DNA from: Ipomoea triloba
Taxonomy: Eukaryota; Streptophyta; Magnoliopsida; Solanales; Convolvulaceae
DNA length: 64,000 bases
Direction: 5' to 3'
Assembly: GCF_003576645.1 (NCBI RefSeq)
Contig: NC_044920.1
Location: 11,341,032-11,405,031 of the forward strand
Every line of letters begins with the position of its first letter. Positions within the stretch are counted from its first letter, which is position 1. Of the stretch, positions 23,785-35,429 are shown in pieces. The position numbers and the translations under genes are program-made. The notes beneath the pieces were generated by a model that was given only the letters and a program-made list of their open reading frames with translations, searched no databases and was not told where the DNA came from.

Positions 23785-24954
23785 GGCGCTCACAGTGAAG
23801 AACTTGGTGCTGCTGCACAACTTGAAGATGATGTCAACTTCTATCAAACTGCCAATCCTGATGTAGCAAAGCTGTTCCACCTTGATCCCCAAGCCAAACG
23901 TCCAGTTCTTGTCTTGATTAAAAAAGAAACTGAAAAAATTAACCATTTTGGTTAGTATTTTGGATGTCATGATTTAAAGATTTAATGTTATAATGTTATT
24001 CACAAGCAATGTTTAATAATTTTCTTGTGTTCTTGCAGGTGGTCAGTTCACAAAATCAGCAATAGCTGAATTTGTTTATGAGAACAAGCTTCCTCTTGTC
24101 AACTACTTCACCAGGGAAGGTGCACCGGAGATATTTGAAAATCTAATCAAGAAACAGGTGAAACTTAAGTTAATCTTGCATTCTCAATGTATAGACTATT
24201 AGACTGACTTATTGCAGGTCTTTGAGCTTTATATTGTTCTTTTTACTAGTTTGGCATCATTCTATTGGTTCGAATGAGTAAATTACTTTGTCTAGTTTTA
24301 AGCAAAGGAATTCCTTGGGTTAAAATAGCCATCAATTTAGCTTTATATGACTACATTTTTAGTTTTATAGACAAATTTTACATTGAGATTAGTCATCATT
24401 GTTTATGCTTACACCTTTCTTTTCCTCCTCAGTTAATTCTTTTTGCCACTTCAAATGACTCAGACAAGTTTTTTCCCTCATTCCAAGAAGCTGCAAAGTC
24501 TTTCAAAGGAAAGGTATGCTTTCAACATTATTCTTGTTATATTCATTTTCTATTTTTATATTTTCTCACAATATCATTCATGATGAGGATATTGGTAACA
24601 CTTACCAGAGATGTGAGGGGGGTTGGAGTCAATTGCATGCTTTGGGGGATTAACCTCTATTGTGCAAAAACATTGAGCTGCAAAGCTTTGTGTTTTGCAT
24701 TCAAGTATAGCATATTCATAGTTAAAGTATAGATGACCTCCCACACTTATCTACAGTTTGATTCTCTCTTGCTAAGAATTTACATTCATTTCCTCAAGCG
24801 GATTCCCTCTAGTGCTCACTTCAAGTCAAAGATGATTGTATTATTACCATATTAAGAGTTAAAAGCTGATGATTGTGTTTTCATTTTGTTGTAGCTTATC
24901 TGTGTTTTTGTGGAGATGAACAATAAAGATTATGGAAAAGCAGTATCAGTTTAA
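23785..24954 (+). pseudogene. PDIL: Captured PDI-like gene fragment, four exons
   Basis: Exons are 23785-23950, 24039-24157, 24433-24513 and 24895-24954, each bounded by AG/GT. All keep one frame across the introns. The product reads GAHSEELGAAAQLEDDVNFY, PDVAKLFHLDPQAKRPVLVL, GGQFTKSAIAEFVYENKLP, NYFTREGAPEIFENLIKKQ, LILFATSNDSDKFFP, EAAKSFKGK and NNKDYGKAV. These match the b and b' region of plant PDIL1-3/PDIL1-4 type protein disulfide isomerases, which fold proteins in the ER. The catalytic CGHC-containing domains, the signal peptide and KDEL are absent. The frame is free of stops until TAA at 24952-24954, just after the homology ends. Introns show capture from genomic DNA. A transcribed fragment could affect the parent gene, but that is inference. 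Confidence 0.9.
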
Positions 24955-25394
24955 TTCCAAATTGATTGGGCTAGTAACACTACTATGATATTGTGATGGC
25001 TTGAGGTTGCTTGTACATTATGGGCCTGGGTGATGTCAAATTTGTTTTGCTGAAATTTAATTTACTACCATTCATCTTTATGTCTGTCTATTCTGATTGC
25101 TACTTGGGTAGTTTACCATTGTATACTCAGATTGCATTTGTTATATGGTACATGGTAATTTCAAATTTGTAGTGCTGAGCTTAAATTAACTTCTGTATTA
25201 ATTAATATAGATAATTTTTGATGAACTTGTATTATTAATTATTATCAATTGTGAGATTTATTGCTTTTATTAATTTTGATATTATAAATATAAATTGTAT
25301 AGGTTTTGAATGTGATTGTGATTGATATATATATTTGAGCAGGTTTTGGGTGTAAATAGAAAAATAAAATAAATATTTACAAAAAAAAAAAAAT

Positions 25395-26075
25395 TACCCT
25401 ACAACGTCGGCTAGTCTTATTAGCCGACGTTGTAGGGTAATTTTTTTGTTTTTAAATTACCTACAACGTCGGCTATATGTAAAGAGCCGACGTTGTAGGG
25501 TATTTTAGTAGTTTTTAAATTACCTACAACGTCAGCTAGTTGTAATGAGCCGACGTTGTAGGGTATTTTATTTGTTTTTAAGTTACCTACAATGTCGGCT
25601 ATTTGTAAAGAGCCGACGTTGTAGGGTATTTTAGTTGTTTTTAAGTTACCTATAACGTCGGCTATTTGTAAAGAGCCGACGTTGTAGGGTATTTTAGTAG
25701 TTTTCAAATTACCTACAACGTTGGCTATTTGTACATAGCCGACGTTATAGGGTATTTTATTTGTTTTTAAGTTACCTACAACGTCGGCTATTTGTAAAGA
25801 GCCGACGTTGTAGGGTATTTTAGTTGTTTTTAAGTTACCTACAACACCGGCTATTTGTAAATAGCCGACGTTGTAGGGTATTTTATTTGTTTTTAAGTTA
25901 CCTACAACGTCGGCTATTTGTAAATAGCCGACGTTGTATGTGTACCTGAAAACGTCGGTTAACATGTAGCCGACGTTGTATAGCCGATGTTGTATGTGTA
26001 CCTTACAACGTCGGCCAGATCAACGTCGACTTTTAGCCGACGTTAAAGGGTATATTTAGCCGACGTTAAAAGCCG
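25395..26075. repeat. CACTA-2 right hairpin array
   Basis: About ten palindromic units of the form ACAACGTCGGCTATTTG...AGCCGACGTTGT, spaced about 60 bp apart by a TTTTAGTAGTTTTTAA-type linker. The long minus-strand reading frame across it is an effect of the regular spacing, not a protein. The reverse complement is seen at 53550-54005 in CACTA-4. Confidence 0.92.
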
Positions 26076-28449
26076 TCTGTGTAGTAGTGCAGATTACACA
26101 GATTACACATCTCAGAGGTCAAATAATACATGGAATCCATAACAATAAATACTCATACTCAGCAAGATGAAAGGATAATGAACACAAGTCCATAGATCCA
26201 CAATATAGGTTCAACAATCCAACAAATCAAAGGCTAAACACCAAGAAATTCCACAGGATTCCACAACAACAAATAATATTCATAGATTCATGAGTGAAAG
26301 TAGGTTTTAGTGTAACATGGAAGATTACCTCTTGAAGCTTTAACAATCCAAAAGCAATCACTATTCCTAAGCTCAGTCCCTCAAGTCACCTTCACTTCCT
26401 TGATCATCTTTACCCCAAGAATCCCCAAAGAAGAGATAATAAGAACTTGTAAAAAAACTAAGAAATCATGAGAAGAAATGCAATCTACCTAAAGATTAAT
26501 ACTTACCCAAGCACCATGATTCCGAAAAGAGCAACCTTTCTTGAAGTCTTGCTAAGATGAAGGATGGTATTTGTGTGTAGGGTTGTGGGTAGTGAAAGGG
26601 ATGGTGAGAGTCTTTTGCAGGAGAAGGAAAAGGCTAGGGAATTATTGATATGAAGTTTTTATATGAATCTTGGAAATCATTACATACATAATACATGTAA
26701 CACTAGGGTGTTAGAATAGAGTATGGGCTTATCCAAAGAAGGGATGAGCTATCTAATCAGATATTAATTCAATGAATATAAGACATGGTCCATCAAAGAT
26801 TGGGCCATTAAATATTTAATTTTCCATAAGGGATAAAAGACCCAAATGGAAAATCCCTTACAATATTAAATCAGCCCTTTTATTAATTAAATAAGCTAGA
26901 GTATTGAATATATCTCTATTTAAAGAAACAGAGCCCAATTAAATAAAATTAACCACATGGTAGGAATAATTACCGAGGTTCAACTCTTGAATTAAATCTG
27001 GGATATCACATCCTATTTCATCTTCACTTCCATAGCATCAATCTAGATAGATCTACCATTGAATAAGAAATCTAACACTAAGGATTGTGGGGAAATTTCT
27101 CCCAAAGGGGAGAGAACTTTGAAATAAAATTGGGGATCCCCTAAAAAATGCAGGGGAAGGGTTTAAATAGCCTTCCAAAAGTCGAAATCCTGGATTTGCC
27201 CTTAATGGCTCGGTCCACGTTAGCTCCACGCGTGGAGTATGGCGTAGAACCCTACTGGAAATGTTCCACGCCTCCTCCACGCATGGAGGCAACATGGATT
27301 AACCCCTGCCTGGTTGCTTCTCTGTTTATTCTTTTTTTTCGGCCTCGGGTCCTGTTCTGTCTTGCGAGAATGACTTCGAAACATAATATAAAGCCGAGTT
27401 TGCAGATTTGATCACATCAGAGTCTTTTATGCATGAAATGATTATAAGTGGGTGACAAAACCGCGCATTAATGTCCTACAACTGACCCTAAACTCGACTA
27501 TTCTTGGCGCTTATCAGGAAGCTAGTTTGAAATTTCCTAGAGGTTGGATCGTGATTTACAATTCTTAGTAGAGAGCATTTTAGAGAGAGAAATACCTAGA
27601 GTTCCAATTTGTTGAAGGATTGAAGATCAAAGTTGATTTGTAGATTGTAATTCATATTTCCTAGGTGAATTCTACTTTTAATCTCATTTTAATTTCAATT
27701 CATATTTCAATTTACATTCTTCTAGATTGAATTAGGTTTTATGATTTTGAATCTATGAATATGAGTAGCTAATTCTTTCTATGGATTGAATTGTGTGAAG
27801 TTATGTTTGCCTAGTGTGATTTCTCATTTCTAATTGTGGAATTTGATTCACTTTATGTTGGAGATCTATTCTTGTCTTTGATTGTTGAATAGATTTGATC
27901 CTAAGTTGATTTGGTCAATTAAGAGTTTGAGATCTTGATCCTATCATGATTGTTGATTTGAGTTAAGAAATAGCTTTTGCAACCTTAGATCCTATGGAAT
28001 TCCATATTTGGAATACTAGGAATGTGTGAAGTTTAGGTGTTTGATAAAATGTCTTTTAGGGCTTTTGGTTACTAAACCCTAAGCCTAAGAAGCCTTAGTA
28101 TACTAATGTGGAAGAGGATGTGAGATCACACTCTTGAATAGCCAACATGATTGAATCAATATTCCATTGCTTAAGGCACACCGTGAAGCATCATAACTAG
28201 CATAATTCACTCCTATGTTTACTACAATTTGTTACTTCAAATTTGTTCACTTCCCTTGATTACACTCTCCACTTGCAAATTTTACTCTACGCACCTCAAC
28301 AACCTCATATGTTCCATCATGCATTTGTTTGAATAAAAGCTAAGCAATCTTCCACATTACCTCCTTCGAGATCGACACCCAGGGAGTCTTGACTCTTCGC
28401 TTTGACTTTCATATCCCCACCACACCACCGCTAAACCACATACTTTTCA

Positions 28450-29014
28450 ACTATAGTGTCATTTTAATTATGGTATAATTTCATTTGAAATTATACACAT
28501 GATCTTTGTTTACGTATTAGAATCATCTTAGATGTGTCGAAATGTTTTCTCATTGCATTTTTTTTTGTTCGAAATCATGGTTGCATTTATTTTCGGATGG
28601 CTATAAATCTTAAGTTGAATTTAAGCTTAAGCATAATAGATACTATAAAACACATTTTTTCATGTGAATGCAATGTTGCTTGCTATATAACAATGTTATT
28701 ACCTTTGATGAAATATTTGATTGCCTGCAATGGTGTTGGAATGAGAAGAACTGGTGCAGTGAAACTCGTAGTTGGTAAGAAATGGTGTTATGGAAAAGGT
28801 AATGAAGCCAAAAGTGTGTTTTTTGCATTTATATTTTTTTTTTAAAAAAAGATGCACGTCGCGGGCACGCCATTGCCATTGGTCGGACGAAACGGCCGTC
28901 GTTCAAGCCCATTGCCATTGGACGGAGGAAACGTCCGCCGTGAAGGGGCTCATGATACCTTCTGGTTTCCCACCACAATCGTTACGGGGTTTTTAATGCA
29001 TTCTCCATTGCACT
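28450..29014. other. Unassigned sequence between two Athila-like LTRs
   Basis: No gene is recognised. A GC-rich part at about 28852-28950 contains two units of CCATTGCCATTGG followed by CGGA(C/G)GAAACG. It may be original host DNA or the remains of another element. Confidence 0.35.
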
Positions 29015-29254
29015 TGATACATATGATTTTATACTATTATTTGCCCCATAATTTAGTTGGTTTTGTTGCTTATTTCATTTACCTTGATGAATTTGAGACT
29101 CGTTTGTGCATTACATTTGCTTAATCTAGTTTATTCACGAACGAGGAGCAAAGGAAGGATTTTTTATCATCTTGGACAAGTTTTCGAAGCATAGGAATCT
29201 ACCCAAGGTCAGAAAGGAGCAACGGAGCACGAAAGAAGTCAGAAAGCAAACCAA

Positions 29255-29365
29255 GAGGACGCCTCACGGCCGTGAGGTCGCCCGTGAGCATCATCACGGA
29301 CAGCAGCTGGTCACTGCACCTCACGGCCCCGATCTCGGCCGTGAAGGTGCCCGTGACCCAGCTGC
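29255..29365. promoter_or_regulatory. Dyad cluster in U3 of LTR#3 (CACGGCCGTG type)
   Basis: Contains CCTCACGGCCGTGAGG, CCCGTGAGCATCATCACGG, and CTCACGGCC with GGCCGTGA, ending GTGACCCAGCTGCTG just upstream of TATTTAA. It has the same place and architecture as the clusters in LTR#1 and LTR#4 but different words. Confidence 0.45.
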
Positions 29366-30092
29366 TGTCCAGTATTTAATGGTGCGATTTGCTGTCGTTT
29401 TGGGTATTCTGAGCTCTAGTTTAGTTCAGTACAATTTTCCTTCTCTTTAGAGTTTTCCATAGCATAGATTAGCACCGTTTACATACTTAAATACATTTGC
29501 GAGCTAGGAATCGAGGTTTTGGATTGGATTTACTCTTCGAGATTGTTAGTAAAGTTCTTCCTTTTAATTCTCTAATTTCTCAGATTTATCGCTATGATTT
29601 CAATAGTTAATTCTAGCCTTGCTTTGTTGGCTTTAATAATGAGTGACTAGTTCATTTATGGGTTTAGATTAAGGATCTATTGCTAGTCTTGATGTTCAAT
29701 TTGTGATTATTGCATAAAGGGATTGAATTATTTACATAAGGTTTATGCTGAATTGGGGATTAATTTCTTCTTGTTATTAATTGGTGGCCACAATTGATTG
29801 CTAGTTTAGGAGAGAGATTCATTACAACGAAAGTTGGGTGGAGACCTCGAGCCTTACCAATCTCAACCTAATTTTTCCTACTATGAGAATATGGGTAATT
29901 TGGGGGCTTACAATGCTTAGGTGCTTAAGACTATGATTGATGCATCACGAAAGTGAGGCAATCCTAGTCCAATTCTATTTATTGATTACGAAAGTAGATG
30001 AATCGAATTCTTGTGTGCATTACCCATAAATTCTTAGGTTAATCCTTCTTTCCCTAATTCTGAATTATTAGAACATCAAGATTGCAGTACCC

Positions 30093-30218
30093 CTTATGAG
30101 ACTAAGTAAATGTTAGTTACGTTAGTTCCTAGTCTTTAGCCTTGGCTATAGCTTTGTTAGTGTTGAGTTATTATCTGTAAATCAATTCACGGTGAATGAA
30201 TGATTGATCACGATCTCA
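30093..30218 (+). repeat. Copia 5' LTR (126 bp)
   Basis: Near-identical to 37271-37396, ending GATCACGATCTCA. The first bases have mutated from TGTAC to CTTAT. The primer site follows within a few bases. Confidence 0.9.
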
Positions 30219-30220
30219 TT

Positions 30221-30232
30221 TGGTATCAGCCT
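30221..30232 (+). other. Copia primer binding site
   Basis: TGGTATCAGCCT, close to the initiator tRNA-Met complement TGGTATCAGAGC, two bases after the 5' LTR. Confidence 0.8.
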
Positions 30233-30269
30233 AGTGTTAGGTTTTCTCTCTCCAAACCCACCACCTCCG

Positions 30270-30980
30270 ATGGCTACCGCCGATTCTGAACGCACCGTCA
30301 GTGCTCCTCCCTCACCGGCGGCAACTGCCGCCCCAAATTCCCTTAACTCTGCGCATCATTTCGTATCCATTAAATTAACGGCGCGGAATTACCCCTTTTG
30401 GCGCACTCAACTGGTGTCGTTTCTCAAAGACCAAGGCCTTCTATGCTATGTTGACGGCACCGTGCAATCACCACCGTAGTTTCTCTCTGCTTCTTCCGCC
30501 GCCGGTAGCGTCGAAGTCAACACCGAACCCCCCACTCCCAATCCTGCGTATAGTGTCTGGATGCAGCAGGACCAATCCATCCTCTCCATGCTGGTGGCCT
30601 CGCTCTCCGAGGAGGTCATGTATCTTGCGGTCAGACGCACCACCGCACGCGACGTTTGACACTCCATCGAAGGGGCCTTAGGATCTTCCACGCGAGCCCG
30701 TTGCCTGAATTTCCTTGTGCAGTTTCAATCTCTCCGCCAAGGCGATTCAACGCCGGCCGAGTACTTGGGCAGAGCACAACTCCTCGTCGCTGATCTCGCG
30801 TTGACCGGAAGACCAGTTTCACTGGATGAACAGAACCTCTACGTGTTTAAAGGCCTCCGACTGGAGTTCAGGGCGATAGCGGCTTCCCTCGTCATTTCCG
30901 GTAACCCCGTCACAATTCATTAATTATCTGATTGTTTACATGCTCAGCAGTTTATATACACCGACGACTTTGCGTCGGGC
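30270..30980 (+). pseudogene. gag: Copia gag, broken
   Basis: Starts ATGGCTACCGCC. Copia gag features are visible: FVSIKLTARNYPFWRTQLV, then FQSLRQGDSTPAEYLGRAQL and LYVFKGLRLEFRAIAASL. In-frame stops at 30477-30479 and near 30657 and 30920 inactivate it. A Gly/Arg-rich tail follows at 31014-31120, and the Cys-rich zinc-knuckle region that would end gag is degraded. Confidence 0.85.
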
Positions 30981-31199
30981 GTTACGCCGTCACCTCCTAG
31001 ATCTCCAATAGCAATGGTGGCAAGTCGTGGTCGCCGCCAGTATGGTGATGGTGGATCGGGCGGCCGTCAACACCGCGGCGGCCGAGGCGGACATAGTCGC
31101 GGACAGGGTGGCTCTCCTCGCTGTCAAATATGCTGTTCATTGTTACCGGCGATACGCGGATCAGCCCCCGGCGCAGGCGAACGTTGCAGTGGCAACCGA

Positions 31200-32475
31200 A
31201 GGCATTGTACCGCAGGACTGCGCTGCCTAGCTACCAGATACCGGAGCTACTTCGCACGCCACGCCGGATTTGGCGATGATGAGTCACAGTGAGGAATACA
31301 CAGGGAGTGATGTCTTGCGCGTGGGTAATGGCACATGTTTGGGTATATCTAGTACTGGTTTTACTTCGATTCCCGCAGTTTCAAAGTCCCTAAAAATGTC
31401 CAATATATTGCATGTGCCACAATTATCTGCGTCATTATTATCCGTGAATCGTTTTACTGTTGATAATAATGTTTACTTCGAGTTTCACCCTACATTTTTT
31501 TATTGTGAAGGATTGCATCACCAAGGAGGTGCTCCTTAAAGGGTCTAGTTCGGGTGGCCTGTATTCCCTTTCAATCCCTCGGGCGCATTCAGCTTATCTG
31601 ACCGCTCGGGCTCCATTCGCCGTATGGCATCAACGACTAGGTCACCCGCACACTCGTGTCCAACACCGTGTTCTGAAAGCTTATCCTGTTGCACCACAAA
31701 AATCGAGTCGTCACGTCTTTGTTCAGCTTGCCAGTTAGGAAAATCCTCGTGATTTCCACTAGATAGAATAACAGCATCTAATAGCAATGTTTTAGATTTA
31801 ATTTATTCGGACATTTGGGGTCCAGCTCCTGTTATTTCCCGGATGGTTTCTGTTATTTCGTTTTGTTTGTTGATGACCATACTCAGTTTTGTTGATACTT
31901 TCCTTTACATGTAAAAACTTATATATATAAAGTGTTTGATATTTTCCGGGCCATGGTAGAACGTTTATTTTCACGTTCTATCAAGGCCATACAGTCGAAT
32001 CTAGGGGGTGAGTACTGTAAGTTGCAAAAATTATTCAAATCGCTTGGTATAGTGCATAGGCAATCCTGTGCCTATACACATGAACAAAACGGCCTTGTAG
32101 AGCGGCGGCACCTACATATTGTCGAAACCAGCTTAGCCCTACTCTGCGTTTGAAACAACAACACACCTAATCAATCGTTTACCATCCTCAGTCTTACAGT
32201 TTGACACGCCATACTTCCGACTATTTAAAACACCACCATCTTATGCCTATCTCCGGGTATTCGGGTGTCTTTGTTATCCATACCTCAGACCCTATAACCG
32301 TCACAAAATACAGTTTCGGTCAGCCCCGTGTATATTCCTAGGTTACCCTACGTCTTTCCGGGGATATCGTTGTTTAAACCTAAGTACTGGTAAAACCTTT
32401 ATCTGTCGCCATGTCCGTTTTGACGAAGCCGTTTTTTCATTTGCTACTTCTTTACAGGGTAAAGTGTAGGAAAAA
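31200..32475 (+). pseudogene. pol: Copia protease and integrase region, broken
   Basis: The protease has the DTGATSHAT active-site region near 31238, followed by VGNGTCLGISSTGFTSIP and ILHVPQLSASLLSVNR. GAG-pre-integrase has WHQRLGHPH near 31626. The integrase core is heavily decayed (LIYSDIWGP at 31799, ENGLVERRH-like NGLVERRHLH near 32094). The distal part, INRLPSSVLQFDTPY through FRSAPCIFLGYP and RHVRFDEAVF, is clear at 32170-32440. Many stops and frameshifts are present. Confidence 0.85.
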
Positions 32476-32598
32476 GAGCCAACTAAACCATGGGGTTCAA
32501 GCCCGATGGCGACGATAGCTATGCTTGAGATACTTTCTCCGCCACCTGCACCCACCCACACTAATGCTCCCAGAACTCGTGTTACAAAGAGGTGAGCC

Positions 32599-33831
32599 AT
32601 GGCCGACCCGCAACAAAGGGAGCACAATATGTGTCTCCGTCACATGACCCGAGGCACTGATGAGCAATTTCATGCACTCACAGTAGCTTCGGGCCCAGCA
32701 TACCCCACCTGCTACAGTGAGGCCGTGACTCATCCACAATGGCGGGACGCCATGGACCAGGAGTTCAATGCCCTGTTACATAATGTGATTGGGTGCAAGT
32801 GGGTGTATAGAACCAAGCGGAAGACCGATGGTTCTATTGAGCGCTACAAGGCGCGTCTAGTAGCAAAGGGGTTCAACCAGGTGGCCGGGGAAGATTTTTT
32901 TGACACCTTTAGTCCCGTTGTTAAACCTACGACGGTCCGCTTATTATTTTCTATTGCAGTCTCTAAGGGGTGGACACTTCGTCAACTGGATGTCCACAAC
33001 GCTTTTCTCAACGGGCACTTAACTGAAACAATATTTATGCGCCAACCACCGGGTTATGAGGACCCGACCCATCCTGAGCATGTGTGTCACCTACAGCGGT
33101 CCTTATATGGTCTAAAACAGGCGCCCCGAGCCTGGTTTAAACGTCTACATGACTTTCTCCTTGCCATAGGGTTCTCCGCCTCCAAAATTGATGTATCCCT
33201 TTTTCACTACTCTTCTGGCACCTCACGTGTTTATCTGCTGGTTTACGTGGATGATATTATTGTGATGGGTGACGACTCCGCACTCATTGATACTCTTCTA
33301 CGCCGTATGACTTCCACTTTCAAGATCCGGGATCTAGGTTCACCCAGTTTCTTCCTCAGCATTGAGACTCTACCTTTTTCTGGCAGTTTAATACTATCAC
33401 AGCGTCGTTATATGGGAGATATACTGAAGCGTGCAGGAACGATGGAATGCAAGTCCCTTGCCACTCCTGCCTCAACTACGCAGCCAGTCACTTCTGCCGA
33501 TGATACTTTTGAAAATCCAACTCAGTACCGCCGGCTCGCAGGAGCTCTTTAGTATTTAACCATCACTCGCCCAGACTTGTCTTATGCAGTTAACCGGTTG
33601 TGTTAGTATATACATGCTCCCACCAATGAGCATTGGGGGCTTCTAAAGAGGGTGCTACGATATGTCAAAGGCACCATCGACTATGGGTTACGCATTTCAC
33701 CGTCTCCGACAGATAATATTCATGCGTACTTTGACTCTGACTGGGCAGGTTATCCAACTGACCGCAAGTCTACCAGTGGGTATGCTGTTTACCTCGGCAC
33801 CAACTTGATATCCTGGGTTTCTCGGAAGCAG
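32599..33831 (+). pseudogene. pol: Copia reverse transcriptase and N-terminal RNase H
   Basis: The longest open part of the element. RT landmarks in order: KWVYRTKRKTDGSIERYKAR, FSPVVKPTTVRLLFSIAV, QLDVHNAFLNGHLTETIFM, SLYGLKQAPRAWF, and the catalytic YVDD near 33246. Compared with family members, about 15-20 residues are missing between HNVIG and the preceding helix, an in-frame deletion. A stop at 33550-33552 and another near 33604 follow. RNase H begins after this (YFDSDWAGYPTDRKSTSGYA) and is cut at 33836 by the solo LTR. Confidence 0.93.
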
Positions 33832-35039
33832 CGAACTGTAACACCCGTACTTGGCTGTACCGAACAACCGGAGTAGTTACCGCCACACCTAGACTAAACC
33901 CAATCACATACAGATAGGATTCATTCTAGATGCACATGCTAAAGATAAGGAAACTGTACTATATCATCATGACCATCATAACTTGATATATATTTTCATA
34001 GCATCAACAAAAGAGTAGCTAAACTAGCTACTAACATGTACCAAAGTTTAGTTACAGCCCACCAAGAGAGTTTGAGCTAGACCCGACCTCACTAGCCATC
34101 TTAGCACTAGCATGGCTACAAAAGATATATACACAAAAGGCCAGACTTGACTTTCCACCCTAGGCACTACCTAGTCTAACGAGTGGTACACCGGGCCAGT
34201 ATAGGTGCCCCAAACGAGGTGCCACTCACCCTCGAACCAGGTGATGTGGTCCAGAAAATTGCAAGTGCTGATATACATCATCCACTCCTCATGATACTCC
34301 GGGGGACTCGGGTCCCACGGGTGGGGATAGCGAACGACAAACTCGAGGGGATCGCTCTCGGGTAAAACCTCTATGAGATAAAACCCATAACTAGCCTGGA
34401 TGACGTCCAGAGGACACAACGGATCAACAGGAGCAGGTGACCAAACAGGTACCGCTGGTGAGACAGAAGTGGGAACAGGGTCGGGAGTACAAGTCAGGAC
34501 TGGAGGGTTTGGAGCGTAGCCGGGGGCGAACGGGTTACCGTCAGACAGATACTGTACATAGTCATCGTAATCTAAGACGGGGAACTCAAACTCCGATGGA
34601 TCGGAGTCCGCGGGGCTGCATGAGCCCACACTAGATTCCATCTGACAAAGGACACAATGAAGTGTAGTTAGCACGACGGCTAAGTAAGGAAATCCATTGT
34701 CACTCAAAAGTAAACAAAGGTTTTAAAAAAAAACATAATACTCAAAAAACTGTAAACTTTACCCATAAGTTGCAATCTACCTGCAATCAGATTATCAACA
34801 AAAGAAAGTATAGCATAGTATATGAGTGACATCAGCATATAATACTTTCATTTCCGAGAATTCCATCATTTAATTCAAAAAAATAGTGAGTTCCACAACA
34901 CACACACTTACTGTTCAGAACTCATGACATTTTATTCTGCGATCTAGTTACGGAGTAACTAGGTTTTCATAGTTAGTAAAATTTAGTTAGTTTCCCCCTG
35001 GATAAGTGTAAGGCATACTTGGAATATTTTCAAGAACCT

Positions 35040-35190
35040 CAGGCCGCGGCACTCATGCCTCCCGTAAGGTCAAACATCTCAATAACTTCCGGGCCACGGC
35101 TCACAAGCCTCCCGTAAAGTCAAACATCTCAATAACTTCCGGGCCACGGCTCACAAGCCTCCCGTAAAGTCAAACATCTTAATAACATTA
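35040..35190. repeat. Tandem 50-bp units in LTR-A
   Basis: A perfect or near-perfect 50-bp unit (CTTCCGGGCCACGGCTCACA...) is present about two and a half times. It corresponds to the inverted array at 6383-6535. Confidence 0.8.
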
Positions 35191-35429
35191 TCCAGAAACT
35201 AAGGTTTTCAAAACATTCTTTCCTTTCCTTGAGTTTAATTAGTATTAACACATGATGACTCAAAACGATCATTCTTATCCAAATATGTTTCCAAAATGCA
35301 CATATTTGTCAATGACTTTTCACCATGAAATTCCAAGTGACAAGGGTCACACTTGTTTCTTAAAACACAATTTTTCTCCAATTTGAAGAACGTAATTTAC
35401 AAAATAATATTTGAACTTTAAAAAAAGAA

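Larger units (their letters stand above)
20803..26089. mobile_element. CACTA-2 transposon carrying a PDIL gene fragment, TSD CAG
   Basis: Ends are CACTACTACAGAAATC at 20803 and GTCTGTGTAGTAGTG ending at 26089. CAG flanks it at 20800-20802 and 26090-26092. The homologous unoccupied LTR-B reads GATCAGATT, which confirms the site. Both subterminal regions are packed with palindromes built on ACGTCGGCTA/TAGCCGACGT. The interior holds two GC-rich exon-like blocks and a multi-exon fragment of a protein disulfide isomerase-like gene. No transposase domain was seen, so it is likely a non-autonomous gene-carrying CACTA. Confidence 0.94.
19145..27010 (-). mobile_element. LTR-B copy D, interrupted by CACTA-2
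   Basis: Plus-strand start is TGTGACACCCC at 19145 and the end is GGATATCACA at 27010. The contents are colinear with 60666-63111. The 5-bp flanks (TCATT and TCCTA) do not match well, so the TSD has mutated or a boundary is slightly off. It is the most diverged B copy, consistent with greater age. No primer site or gag adjoins it, so it is treated as a solo LTR. Confidence 0.75.
18377..27516 (-). mobile_element. Athila-like solo LTR#2, TSD GGAAG, interrupted
   Basis: On the minus strand it starts TGATAAGCGCC at 27516 and ends ATATCA at 18377. GGAAG flanks it at 18372-18376 and 27517-27521. Its own sequence is 27516-27011 plus 19144-18377, about 1274 bp, the same size as its relatives. No internal region remains, so it is a solo LTR. 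It landed a few bases downstream of the TATA-like box of LTR#1, in opposite orientation. It was later split by LTR-B copy D. Confidence 0.88.
18008..28449 (+). mobile_element. Athila-like LTR#1 (3' LTR), interrupted
   Basis: Begins TGATAAGCACC at 18008 and resumes after the nested solo LTR#2 at 27522, ending near CTTTTCA at 28449. Own length without the insertion is about 1297 bp, matching LTR#2-#4. A TATA-like CTATTTAAG lies at 18364-18372, just before the insertion point. The upstream U3 has an ACGCGTG-type dyad cluster. Preceded by a polypurine-type region, it is read as the 3' LTR of the element that occupies 1-18007. Confidence 0.75.

Noticed and set aside
25420..25965. A 181-codon minus-strand frame that looks like a repeated protein
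   Set aside because: It is the CACTA-2 hairpin array read through. The repeat spacing is a multiple of three by chance, and the same array inverted gives another such frame at 53578-53955.
34171..34707. A 178-codon minus-strand frame with Pro/Asp-rich product
   Set aside because: It lies within the R/U5-type part of solo LTR-A, the related copies at 6930-7240 and 49800-50030 do not keep it, and no domain is seen. Some chance of a leader ORF remains.
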